Both the position numbers and the translations under genes were made by a program. Positions 36,966-45,587 of a stretch of DNA of 64,000 nt are shown piece by piece. This DNA is from Agarilytica sp033852165 (GTDB lineage: Bacteria > Pseudomonadota > Gammaproteobacteria > Pseudomonadales > Cellvibrionaceae): contig JAWSUZ010000026.1 in NCBI GenBank assembly GCA_033852165.1, positions 16,211 to 80,210 on the forward strand, read 5' to 3'. How positions within the stretch are numbered: the first letter of the stretch is position 1; each line of letters opens with the position of its first letter. The notes beneath the pieces are model-generated. The model searched no databases. It saw only the letters and a program-made list of their open reading frames with translations, and was not told the origin of the DNA.

Positions 36966-38525
36966 CTCAATTTTTCTCACTGTCCCTTGGGTCAAGTATT
37001 TAAAAAACAAACCAATCTGCTGAGGCTTATCTAGAAGCCAAGGCAAAATCGTTCGCTCACAGCGAAGCGTAAGCAAAGTGGCTTGTTTTCAAGTGGACGT
37101 ACTGGTCGGTTTTTTAGCAAACAGAAAGGAGTATCGGAAAAACTAAGATTTTAAAAATCTACTGCAATGAAATCCCCCAAACATTTAATGCAATCCCTAA
37201 CTAGGTAAAACATGCATCAAAATATACTTACTCCTAAACATATAACCTTTTGTTATGACTTCCTATCTTTTAAGACAACTAAAACTGAAATTCGAAATAA
37301 CCATTTTTCCACATTATTCTTATTCACGTTTAAATTCCTTTGGTGGCGCAGAAAGTTAGGCGAATCCTAGCACCATTACATTAACAAAATCAAATAGAAC
37401 ACGAGTTAAATTTAGGGTCAAAATTTTGACTCTTCTTGCATTGAAAAGCGCCTTTTTTAGATTCACAAAAAAACCTTGAAATTAATCGACACCAATTCAA
37501 ATGTTAACCAATAACGACAAAATCAGTCGATGACCTAAAACCCTAATAAAGGCCAATATGTTATTCATATTCCGGCTCATACAAAAAGTCATCATTACGA
37601 AATTACCCATTATTATTTAACGATTAGACAGTCCCAAAAATAATTTCAGGTCAGTCGCATTACGCTGACCATAGCATCAACATTATTTAAAATAAACGCT
37701 ATAAGGGTTCCACATCTAAATGAATACATTTCGGGTTATCGTTTCCGAACACGCAAGAAAACAAATTTCATACTCTCCGCCATAAACCCCGTCTTTCATC
37801 GTTTTAAACTACCACCTTTAAAAACCAACAAATTACTTATTACCGAGTACAAATAGCAGAACAGAGATCGACAAAAAACAAATACTAGTATATATGCAAA
37901 AAACATTTTGTCGAAATTTACTTTTAAAACAACAAATAGACTTAACAGGTCTACCCTAAAACGCCTCAATAAAGTAGCCGGCAAGATAAAGACCATTCAG
38001 ACGCGCAAACAGAATAACAATGACACTCCGTCACATTGCAAAAAAATGTAATCTTCAAGATAAAACAATCCACCACCCTACTTACCATATAAACAATAAT
38101 TCCTCCTTAAAACCCTCACCGAACCCGCCAGAAAAAACCTCCAACAAAAAATATAAGGTGTTTTTTAAACAACTTATCGAAAGACTAACAATCAAAACAA
38201 CATTTACCAAGCAGGCAGATTAATTTCGACGTAAACGCGAACTTTTTAGATCTCCACCAATCTGAAACAACGCCCGTAGCGTACAGAACCCTGTCAAAAC
38301 CGATAGCTTTACAATCGAACGCTGAACGGTTTTAAGATTAAGAATTCTTTGAGATTACCGCGAAGATATATTTTCGTGTGATGCAAACTTGCGCAAGCAG
38401 ATCGGCATAGAAGTATTCGTTCGGCACCTGTTAGGCCCCACTCCGGCGCAAGTACTCAAGAAGTTTCAACTTTAGTACCCCGAAATAAATGCCTGAAAAA
38501 CATTTATAGATCCTAATTTTCAGCC
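36966..38525. other. 1.5 kb AT-rich intergenic region upstream of the giant gene
   Basis: No gene with family resemblance or a convincing ribosome-binding site is visible here on either strand. Short open frames of 66-67 codons (37796-37996 minus; 38020-38223 plus) have low-complexity composition and are rejected. The region is clearly richer in A and T than its neighbours and must contain the promoter of the giant gene. A short palindrome (AGATTTT-A-AAAATCT) lies at 37146-37160. I could not assign a promoter or riboswitch with confidence. Confidence 0.6.
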
Positions 38526-38553
38526 AAAAAAAAGCGCGGCATAAAGCCGCGCT
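38526..38553 (-). terminator. Rho-independent terminator of the esterase gene
   Basis: On the minus strand a perfect 8-bp stem (AGCGCGGC / GCCGCGCT, plus-strand arms 38533-38540 and 38546-38553) with a 5-base loop is followed directly by a run of T (plus-strand A tract 38526-38533). It lies about 20 bases after the esterase stop codon. Confidence 0.95.
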
Positions 38554-38572
38554 GAAGGAGGCTATACGTAAA

Positions 38573-39859
38573 CTAGGGACATGCACCAACGGCCCAATAA
38601 GAACCATTGAAAGTGTGAAGCGTTGTCCGCCCATAAGTGGATCCAGACATGGAATTATTACTGCCATTGGCAAAATATCTGGGTCGCCAGAAACTCCCGG
38701 AGCTATGCGCCCGACCACTCTTTTTGTGATAGTAGTTTCTCGCTCTTACATCCGTACACACTGGAGCAGGAGTTGGGCTTGGTGTAGGAGCTGGCGTCGC
38801 TGTGGGCTCTGGAAAAGCTGTCGGCTCTGGCGTTGGGGCGACGGTGGGCAAAGGCGTGGGCGCCGGAGTTACAACTGGAGCCGTTTGTGTTGAGCGAATT
38901 TTTGTCTTAAAAAAGTCCCACATAATTTCAGTCGTATCGGGACCATCTGACTCAGCAAACAAATACGCAGCGTTACCACCACTGTAAGCGTGGCCCATAC
39001 CGATAATATTGTATTTTTGTACCAACATTTCGCCAGCATAGTGATAGTTTTCAACGGTATAGCAAAGCCCTCCAGGCACACAATCGCTGGTGGTACTGCT
39101 AGTCGAGTAAGGAACCGAGTCATTGTCGACGCCGTCATCGCCGTAATCATTTGTTTGTATAAACTGCTGTACCACTTGATCGGCGTTACGAGGATTTACT
39201 AGAGGATCTTCGGAGCCGTGAAAAATCAGCATTGGGGTCACGCGTCGCGCTTTCCCGGAACATGCCCATGCATCATATCCTCGTTTATCAGGGCTGTAGA
39301 TGCTACCAACAAGCAAAGTATACGCGCCCCCCGATATCGTAGTCGCGGCCTTATACATAGCCCCAGAAAGTACGGCGCCAGCGGCAAACACGTCGGAATA
39401 ACAGGCCATTAAAGTACTCGTCATTGACCCTCCGGCCGAAATACCCTGAACATAGACTCTTTGATTATCGACAGTGTAATTGGCTTTTAGGCGATCTAGC
39501 ATACCCATAACTATGCTCACTTCACCGCTATCCCGCTTTTGATTTTTACTTAACATGAAATTCCAACACTGAGTAGGATTCGCGTAAGTCGCTTGATTCG
39601 GGTAAAGCACAATAAAATTTTCAGCATCTGCCTTTTGGTTAAGACGAGTTAAGCCAGCATATTGGCTAGGGTTTTGCGCACAACCGTGCAAAGCCACCAT
39701 GACGGGCACAGGCGTGTCAGCTTTATAATTTGTGGGAACCCATATTTGATAATTACGGGAACCCCAAATATTCGTGTAATTTCCATTAACCCAATGACCG
39801 GCGAAGGAATGTGCGCTAAATAACAAGCACAGTAATACGATGACTTTCACTGATTTCAT
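38573..39859 (-). CDS. Secreted PHB-depolymerase-family esterase with C-terminal accessory domain
   Basis: The product (428 residues) is an extracellular alpha/beta hydrolase of the PHB depolymerase/feruloyl-esterase type. It begins with a Sec signal peptide (about residues 1-20, ending HSFAG). The catalytic domain (about 25-310) has the oxyanion-hole motif ALHGCAQ (56-62), the lipase box GISAG with Ser141 as nucleophile, an Asp in GSEDPLV, and the His in GMGHAYSGG. A Pro/Thr/Ala/Glu-rich linker (about 318-368) joins it to a C-terminal domain of about 60 residues starting 'CTDVRARNYYHKKSGRA' and closing with a Cys near the end. That resembles the small domain on Vibrio-type secreted PHB depolymerases and may bind substrate. 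It is a single-gene unit with an AAGG ribosome-binding site and its own terminator. Substrate could be a short-chain polyhydroxyalkanoate or an ester on plant polysaccharide. Confidence 0.88.
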   Translation of the reverse strand: MKSVKVIVLLCLLFSAHSFAGHWVNGNYTNIWGSRNYQIWVPTNYKADTPVPVMVALHGCAQNPSQYAGLTRLNQKADAENFIVLYPNQATYANPTQCWNFMLSKNQKRDSGEVSIVMGMLDRLKANYTVDNQRVYVQGISAGGSMTSTLMACYSDVFAAGAVLSGAMYKAATTISGGAYTLLVGSIYSPDKRGYDAWACSGKARRVTPMLIFHGSEDPLVNPRNADQVVQQFIQTNDYGDDGVDNDSVPYSTSSTTSDCVPGGLCYTVENYHYAGEMLVQKYNIIGMGHAYSGGNAAYLFAESDGPDTTEIMWDFFKTKIRSTQTAPVVTPAPTPLPTVAPTPEPTAFPEPTATPAPTPSPTPAPVCTDVRARNYYHKKSGRAHSSGSFWRPRYFANGSNNSMSGSTYGRTTLHTFNGSYWAVGACP

Positions 39860-40621
39860 TTGAAGACCTTACTTTATTATTATTTGTTTTTTATCGTGCC
39901 GAGTTTCCAGCTCAATAACGACTTACCTGCTATACAAGTAGAACGTTCTTTCCGATTCCGTTTTAAGCGAAACACGGCTTTGAAGATAATATTTTCAACC
40001 CCGCTATCAAGTTAGCGATTATTACTTCAGGCTTGTACGCTGAAACAATCGTAAAACTTAGTACGATCCCACGTATATGATAAGTTCGCGCAATCTTGTC
40101 GCATATATTCGCTCACGCGTAAGCCAGTAAGCGAGAAGTTTTTATTGAGTGAATCGCGCGGAAAGTGAGAGCTGACAAGAGGTGATGAACGTTATGACGA
40201 CTAAATATGATACGTAAAAACCTGATTTTTCATACCAAATCTGATGCCTGAAACGGCAATTTGAACAATCGAACGGTGTTACGTTTCACTACACCCAGTG
40301 AGAAGCTTATCCACATATTTCACGTTGCTGACGTTGCGGATACTTTGAAAAAACACTGTAGAAAATTGAGGATGGAGGAATCACATCGGAAATCGTTCGG
40401 TTATTCCTGGCTCCACAATAATCACTCCATGGACGAGAATTGTAGCGACTATCGATAGGATTTTTTTACTGTTTAAAATAGACCGCGAGAAGACTGGTGG
40501 TCACAAACGATGAACATCACGATTTTTTATTGATTCGTTATTATTAGTCTCTGCTCTTAACTTATGTTCTCATTCTTTACTCTCGACCTTTGCTTTCAAC
40601 CTACACGCTCAACCCACACGC
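39860..40621. other. Intergenic region without recognisable gene
   Basis: About 760 bases separate the esterase start from the AraC-type regulator stop. A 65-codon open frame at 40261-40458 (plus) has no recognisable family pattern and no strong ribosome-binding site. Near 40599-40626 the string ACGCTCAACC occurs twice within 16 bases, part of a pyrimidine-rich stretch just after the regulator stop. The esterase promoter must be here but is not assigned. Confidence 0.5.
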
Positions 40622-41782
40622 TCAACCTTTACTCTCGAGATACTGAGCCAAAGTAACGCCATTCCAGGATTTAAATGCATGAGAAAAACTACGCAAATCA
40701 GAAAACCCTAACTTTTCTGCCACATCGTAAGAGCTAAACCCTGCGTCTATTAAGCTGATCGCCAATTCTTGCTGCGCTGTTTGACGCACTTGACGAAAGC
40801 TGGTCCCCTCCTCTGTTAAACGGCGCCGTATCGTTGCGACGCTCATCCCCAGTTCCTCTGAAACCTGTTGCTGGCTCTTAAATTCACCCAGAAGAATCTT
40901 TCTGATCTGATGACCAACCGTTTGAGCGGGCGATGAAGCTCCAGGAGTTTGAAGCGTGTTCGCTAATCCGCTATAGAAGTCGTTAACGCTATATCCCCCC
41001 TCAGGTACAACCATCAAAACATCACCCACAGTACTGTCGTATGACAAGATATATTCCGATGACCCATATCGAACATTGCCCCGCCAAAAACGTAAGTGCC
41101 TTGCATTATTATTCACAATCGACCGTTTGATCGAAACATTAGGCTCTGGAAAATCTTCACGTGAACCCGTGATATAACACAGTAGCCGATGCACGATGAT
41201 AAGCAGGCACTCCATATAACAAAACTGCAGAGACTTATTTTTTTGCAGATAAGGGAAGCGACTATCGTCTAACACCAACATCAAACGATCATTCGATTCT
41301 CTTACGTGACAGTATGGCGCTCCATTAATAAAGTTACTCACTGTCGCCAGTTTAGCAATCCCTTCCCGCAGTGTTGCGCAACCTTCAAGGTTGTCTAACA
41401 TAAACTGCTTAGTGCCAACGATCATTGCGCGATCCGTCAGACTGCTACTTTCATCATAAAAGATGAGAGATAACTCCTGCCAAACACGTATACAGTCGGC
41501 CAACGGAATGTAGCCCTTAGGATCATCGAACAACCCAGCGGGCAGGCCCAACTTATCAATAACCCCGGAAAGAAATACCCTAGCATCGGGTAAGGTCGAG
41601 AATAAGGGCCATAAATCAGCTAATGGAACCTCTATCGTTTCTGATCCCGCGTCGCCAGATGGCTCACCCTGACCAGAAGGGACAGTCTGCTCAGGATCTG
41701 AGCTTGGCTCTTTATGAGGGGTAAGAGAATTAGGTGAATTAGGTGAATTAGGTGAATTAGGTGAATTAGGTAAGTCTGACAT
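40622..41782 (-). CDS. AraC-family transcriptional regulator (arabinose_bd-type N-terminus)
   Basis: The product (386 residues) is a transcription regulator of the AraC family. The C-terminal 90 residues form the double helix-turn-helix domain ('QQQVSEELGMSVATIRRRL' then 'SSYDVAEKLGFSDLRSFSHAF'). The central part (about 60-250) matches the arabinose_bd-type sensor domain found in OruR/ArgR-like AraC proteins, so a small-molecule or lipid signal may be sensed. The N-terminus is odd: about 50 Ser/Pro/Asn/Glu-rich residues containing five tandem P-N-S units encoded by a 9-bp repeat. The start at 41782 has a weak ribosome-binding site, and a later start is possible, which would drop the repeat. 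The gene lies 188 bases after the UbiA-like gene on the same strand, so it could be the regulator of that operon, by analogy with AfsA-type signalling loci. That link is inference. Confidence 0.88.
   Translation of the reverse strand: MSDLPNSPNSPNSPNSPNSLTPHKEPSSDPEQTVPSGQGEPSGDAGSETIEVPLADLWPLFSTLPDARVFLSGVIDKLGLPAGLFDDPKGYIPLADCIRVWQELSLIFYDESSSLTDRAMIVGTKQFMLDNLEGCATLREGIAKLATVSNFINGAPYCHVRESNDRLMLVLDDSRFPYLQKNKSLQFCYMECLLIIVHRLLCYITGSREDFPEPNVSIKRSIVNNNARHLRFWRGNVRYGSSEYILSYDSTVGDVLMVVPEGGYSVNDFYSGLANTLQTPGASSPAQTVGHQIRKILLGEFKSQQQVSEELGMSVATIRRRLTEEGTSFRQVRQTAQQELAISLIDAGFSSYDVAEKLGFSDLRSFSHAFKSWNGVTLAQYLESKG
41727..41771 (-). repeat. Five perfect 9-bp tandem repeats inside the AraC gene
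   Basis: The plus-strand unit GAATTAGGT occurs five times without a mismatch at 41727, 41736, 41745, 41754 and 41763. Being 9 bases long it keeps the frame and encodes repeated Pro-Asn-Ser near the N-terminus. Such perfect short arrays are prone to slippage, so copy number may vary between strains. Confidence 0.97.
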
Positions 41783-41970
41783 AAATCTAATTTTATCTGA
41801 AAACCGGTTTCGCTACAAAAAATCCTTTGTCGTAAATACCACAAGTATTAAGACATCAGAAAAAAGGTGTGGAACTATACCAAGCAAAACTGGTTTAGCA
41901 TAAGTACTATACGCATAGCGCTAAATAAACCTGCACGCCATATGTGAATACTAAAAACAAATGGACCGAA

Positions 41971-42867
41971 TTACTGGTTGAAGGCGATAATCAAATTACT
42001 GGTATAAAAACTCACCAAATATGCCATATAGATTGGTCTTAAACTTCGTCGTTTAGTACGAGACTTTAGATACTGTATCGATCCGTATAAGGAGATGATC
42101 GCCGGCAGCAGTAATGTCCATCGGGGCTCAAATCCTCCCTCCACGCCTGGCGCTAACAATGCCACTAAGAAACATCCACCCAAGCCTAACGCCAAAGTCA
42201 ATATTCCGCTTCCCCAGCCCCCAAGTGCTCGGGAATACATTTGCTCCCCCTCTTCAAGCAATGATGGCCAAACCGATTTTCGTCCGAAGTCATAATGCAA
42301 AAACGCACAAATGTAAGCGATGGCAATACCGACCATGCTTGGTGTTGCGGATAGTTCGGTAGATATAAGCACAAACATAAGGGCGAAAAAATTGAGCGCC
42401 GAACTTACGGGAAAGGTAACAATCAAGTTGATTAAAATATTATCGCGTACTGTTTTGGATAACCGTTCCCACACCATCAACCATAAACCGTAGCTCATAT
42501 TGATGGCGACAAAAATCGCCAAACGCGTATCAACGGTCAAAGAAATTACAACCGCAAAAATAAACAGAAATATCGCTAAGTACCACACATCACGAAAACT
42601 CACCGAGCCTCTCACCAGAGGGCGATCCGGCTTATACAAGGCATCGTAATCGTAATCTTTAATCTCATCTATCGCCCGTAAAAAAAAGAGCACCAAGTAG
42701 AAACTGAATACGACACGAAGTGTTTTTCCATCGAGCAACCATTCTACGGGGCTGTCGGCCACGGTAACGAACATCCCCATCACCGATAGAGACCACAAAG
42801 CGGCGAACAATAAGTGCAATTTAGGTTCGTACGCTTCTTTTGAAAACTGGAATAAACGACCCAACAT
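41971..42867 (-). CDS. UbiA-family membrane prenyltransferase
   Basis: The product (298 residues) is a polytopic membrane protein with about eight hydrophobic segments. It carries the UbiA-type Asp-rich prenyl-diphosphate/Mg site as D67-E-I-K-D71-Y-D-Y-D75, followed by the usual 'KPDRPLVRG' (80-88). A second conserved-like acidic patch is less clear ('HYDFGRKSVWPSLLEE'). Known family members transfer isoprenoid chains to aromatic or lipid acceptors, or hydrolyse/cyclise prenyl diphosphates. I chose the ATG at 42867, which lies 8 bases after GAGGTG; the GTG at 42870 shares one base with the stop of the upstream PEP-utilising enzyme gene. It is the last gene of the six-gene operon, suggesting that the product is prenylated or membrane-embedded. 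The donor and acceptor cannot be told from sequence. Confidence 0.85.
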   Translation of the reverse strand: MLGRLFQFSKEAYEPKLHLLFAALWSLSVMGMFVTVADSPVEWLLDGKTLRVVFSFYLVLFFLRAIDEIKDYDYDALYKPDRPLVRGSVSFRDVWYLAIFLFIFAVVISLTVDTRLAIFVAINMSYGLWLMVWERLSKTVRDNILINLIVTFPVSSALNFFALMFVLISTELSATPSMVGIAIAYICAFLHYDFGRKSVWPSLLEEGEQMYSRALGGWGSGILTLALGLGGCFLVALLAPGVEGGFEPRWTLLLPAIISLYGSIQYLKSRTKRRSLRPIYMAYLVSFYTSNLIIAFNQ

Positions 42868-42869
42868 CA

Positions 42870-45566
42870 CTAAGCCACCTCTTCGTTCTGATCCAACAAA
42901 CGCACCACGCCTGAAGATCCGTCCATTTCAATCAACGCACCATCCGGAATTCTGGTCGTAGCGTAAGGCAAAGCCACCACCGTTGGAATACCAAATTTAC
43001 GCCCGGTAATAGCCGTGTGAGAAAGCATACTGCCGCGTTCAACAACCATTCCTTTAGACCCCAGCATCAAAAACAACCAGCCCGGATCTGTTTCTCGCGC
43101 GATGAGTATTTCATCTTCAGCAATATTTTTAACGCTCATGGGATCCAATACCACTCGCGCACGGCCAATCACCTTGCCTGCGCTGGAGCCTAAACCTTTC
43201 ATTACGCCGCTTGCTTCATTAACTTCAGCGTTATCTTCAAAAATCACATTGTTGCGCACAGGCCCCAACGTGGTGATGTCATCTTTGGTTTCTTTCTTTA
43301 GGTTTTCGTTATATTCATCACGCCTAAGATCCGCTAAAACCTGAAGGTTTTCCGTGACCCCTGAGCCATCGATATAACCAAATATTTCTTCTTGGGTGAG
43401 ATGAAAAATATCATCCGATTTTTCTAACACACCTGATTTTACGAAGTTTACGGCAATGCCTTTAAATATCTTTTTCGAGAATCCAAAGAGTTCACTGCGA
43501 CAGTAACGAGAATTTTCACGATGGCTAATAAGGCCTCGTAACACCTTGAGCAATCGATGCAGAATAAATCGCTTTACCGGCTTGCCTTTCAACAGTAGCG
43601 ACAGGTTTTTATCTGCCTGTATTCGAACCTCGGCTTCATGTTCCTGAATGGTATCCGCATTGATGGTCTGAGAAACAAATTGTCTGATATTGCAAATTAA
43701 TGCTGTAGGGTTATCACGAACACTCGGGACTTCCAACTTCAGCTCTTGCAACCCTCTATCACCGTAGTAGTGCAGATGATGATCAAGCTTTTGACTGAAG
43801 ACGCAGCCCAACGAACCCGCCTGATGGGCCGCGTAGATTTGCTCATCCGTTTTATTCGAAAACGCATCACTCAGCCATTTGTCATTGCGGACTAGCTCAG
43901 CCAATCGCACAGCAGACAATAGTATTTCTACGCTTTGCAGTTTTTCATCGCCGCATAGCAGGTCGCTCAATAATCCGCTGTCTTCATCCAAATTCCACTT
44001 AGAAAAAATGGATTCGAGCCAACCGTACAAAGGAATCATGTACGCATCCGTCGTGAGTGTTACACCCCATTCGTTCCCGACTTCTCGCCATACCTTTGTA
44101 AACGTTTGTACCGCAACATAAGGATCTTCGTCATCAAAGGATTTACCTCGCAAGGGAGCAATCAATTTTTCCCACCATTGATGATAAGCATACATTTTTC
44201 GATTGTGGGTAATAAAGTCGAAAAGTACGTAGAGCGCTGTGGCGCCAAAGAGCGAGTTGGTTTTTATTTTCTGCCACAGTGCCGATAGTTTACTGGTGTT
44301 CTGAGTTTGGTATGACGTCCGTAAACCAATCATATTCTCCCAGTGTGTTTTAAAAATTGGGAACAAAGGGCTTTGACTGTGCAACAAATAAAATGCGGTC
44401 AAGCAATAATAGATCCGACCCCCTAAAAACCCAATCATCTTGTCCAGAGGCTCAAAGTTGTCTCGTAACTTATTTCGTTTAACCCCTAACCTTCGGTACA
44501 GGTCATAGAATATTTCACGATAGAAAAACTTTGCAAAAGTGTAGGTCAGCACCGTGCATACACCCGGAAAGCTTTCGGTCACATTCGCATTACTAAAGAC
44601 TTGCTGTCTTCCATAATCAAGGGAAATCGGTCGTGACTGTAAAAAATACAACTCTCCATTCGCCGTAAAACAGCCCTCGGTATCTTGAGGGTTTCCGAAA
44701 AGTGCTTCGATTTTTTTCCCCATTTCGACCATGCGTCGAATTTGCTCATCGCTTAAGCATGGCAGTTGTCGTAGATCCTCCTCGACCGCTGTTTTTATCA
44801 ATCCATAGCCTTTATCCACATCCAGTGTAAGTTGGCTATTTTTATCCGCCAATTGCTTATCGATATCGCTGGTTTTTCCGCTAACAAAATAATGATCGAC
44901 TGGTACTGCTTCTTGTACCACGCCTTCACCAATACCGTAACCCGCGACAATGACGGTGTCGCGCGCTGCCGTTTTGGGGTCGCAAGTGAACATCACAAAC
45001 GAGCGCTCCCCCATCACCATTTTCTGAATTCCCACGGCTACGCTAAAACCACTCAAATCAAAGTTTTGCGCGTAACGATACATCAGTGACTCTTCTGAAA
45101 ACCCCGAAGCCCAACACTGCTTTATACAGTCAAGAACTTGGTCTCGCTTAACGTAAAGAAAGGACTCGCTCATACCGGCAAAGGGGTTGTCCGCACTGTC
45201 TTCGCTTTCTTCTATCTTTTTACCAACAGTTGACGCTCGCACCGAAACAAGATCGTCTTTTTCAAACTGCGCATCAAAGGCGCTTAGCACCCACTTTTTT
45301 TGGACTTCGCTGAGTTCAACCGCCTGAAAGATAGTGGCGATATCTTTAGCCGCTCCACGAATCGTGTCCGGATCATTAAAATCAATTTCCTCTAGGCAAT
45401 GCCCTACCTCGGTCTCTACCAAAGCAAACACTTCCTCATAAAATGTTTTAGTCAGACAGTAGAACGCAGGAACAGGTATCCCCGCCTCGATCATACTTAC
45501 TTGCTTCGCAAACTTCCCCCCCACCAATTGTTCATCCGGGCCTTGCGCACTTGTTAAAATATTCAT
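42870..45566 (-). CDS. PEP synthase/rifampicin phosphotransferase-like phosphotransferase
   Basis: The product (898 residues) has the PPDK/PpsA architecture. An N-terminal ATP-grasp-type nucleotide-binding half (about 1-325) shows 'GGKFAKQVSMIEAGIPVP', 'VSVRASTVG', 'GIQKMVMGERSFVMFTCDP' and 'FLQSRPISL'. A long middle region (about 330-780) is not recognisable and is rich in aromatic residues. The C-terminal swivelling domain (about 785-890) has 'GSMLSHTAITGRKFGIPTV' with the phosphohistidine at His850. The classical C-terminal PEP/pyruvate TIM barrel is absent, so it is more like rifampicin phosphotransferase or other small-molecule dikinases than housekeeping PpsA. Such enzymes pass a phosphoryl group from ATP through His to a hydroxyl. 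Here it may activate an intermediate of the AfsA-type pathway. It lies 21 bases after the SDR gene and abuts UbiA. Confidence 0.87.
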   Translation of the reverse strand: MNILTSAQGPDEQLVGGKFAKQVSMIEAGIPVPAFYCLTKTFYEEVFALVETEVGHCLEEIDFNDPDTIRGAAKDIATIFQAVELSEVQKKWVLSAFDAQFEKDDLVSVRASTVGKKIEESEDSADNPFAGMSESFLYVKRDQVLDCIKQCWASGFSEESLMYRYAQNFDLSGFSVAVGIQKMVMGERSFVMFTCDPKTAARDTVIVAGYGIGEGVVQEAVPVDHYFVSGKTSDIDKQLADKNSQLTLDVDKGYGLIKTAVEEDLRQLPCLSDEQIRRMVEMGKKIEALFGNPQDTEGCFTANGELYFLQSRPISLDYGRQQVFSNANVTESFPGVCTVLTYTFAKFFYREIFYDLYRRLGVKRNKLRDNFEPLDKMIGFLGGRIYYCLTAFYLLHSQSPLFPIFKTHWENMIGLRTSYQTQNTSKLSALWQKIKTNSLFGATALYVLFDFITHNRKMYAYHQWWEKLIAPLRGKSFDDEDPYVAVQTFTKVWREVGNEWGVTLTTDAYMIPLYGWLESIFSKWNLDEDSGLLSDLLCGDEKLQSVEILLSAVRLAELVRNDKWLSDAFSNKTDEQIYAAHQAGSLGCVFSQKLDHHLHYYGDRGLQELKLEVPSVRDNPTALICNIRQFVSQTINADTIQEHEAEVRIQADKNLSLLLKGKPVKRFILHRLLKVLRGLISHRENSRYCRSELFGFSKKIFKGIAVNFVKSGVLEKSDDIFHLTQEEIFGYIDGSGVTENLQVLADLRRDEYNENLKKETKDDITTLGPVRNNVIFEDNAEVNEASGVMKGLGSSAGKVIGRARVVLDPMSVKNIAEDEILIARETDPGWLFLMLGSKGMVVERGSMLSHTAITGRKFGIPTVVALPYATTRIPDGALIEMDGSSGVVRLLDQNEEVA

Positions 45567-45587
45567 TTTTATCCAGATTTAATATCG

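Noticed and set aside
1153..35463. Many plus-strand open frames of 60-190 codons opposite the giant gene
   Set aside because: They are antisense shadows of the conserved minus-strand domains, without family patterns or ribosome-binding sites.
1077..36965. Giant protein as an RTX/type I-secreted or autotransporter adhesin
   Set aside because: It has an N-terminal Sec signal but no nonapeptide RTX array, no C-terminal barrel and no linked type I exporter in the window.
36966..37076. Possible 37-residue N-terminal extension of the giant protein
   Set aside because: The extension would bury the signal peptide and is not protein-like; the ATG at 36965 gives a normal Sec signal.
37796..38223. Two short frames (66 and 67 codons) in the AT-rich gap
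   Set aside because: AT-driven composition, no ribosome-binding site and no recognisable pattern.
40261..40458. 65-codon plus-strand frame
   Set aside because: No family resemblance or start signal; probably chance.
41727..41771. Tandem repeat as a possible CRISPR array
   Set aside because: Nine-base units without spacers, inside a coding frame.
41632..41844. Minus-strand frame with repeated Ile-His-Leu
   Set aside because: It is the out-of-frame reading of the 9-bp repeat inside the AraC gene.
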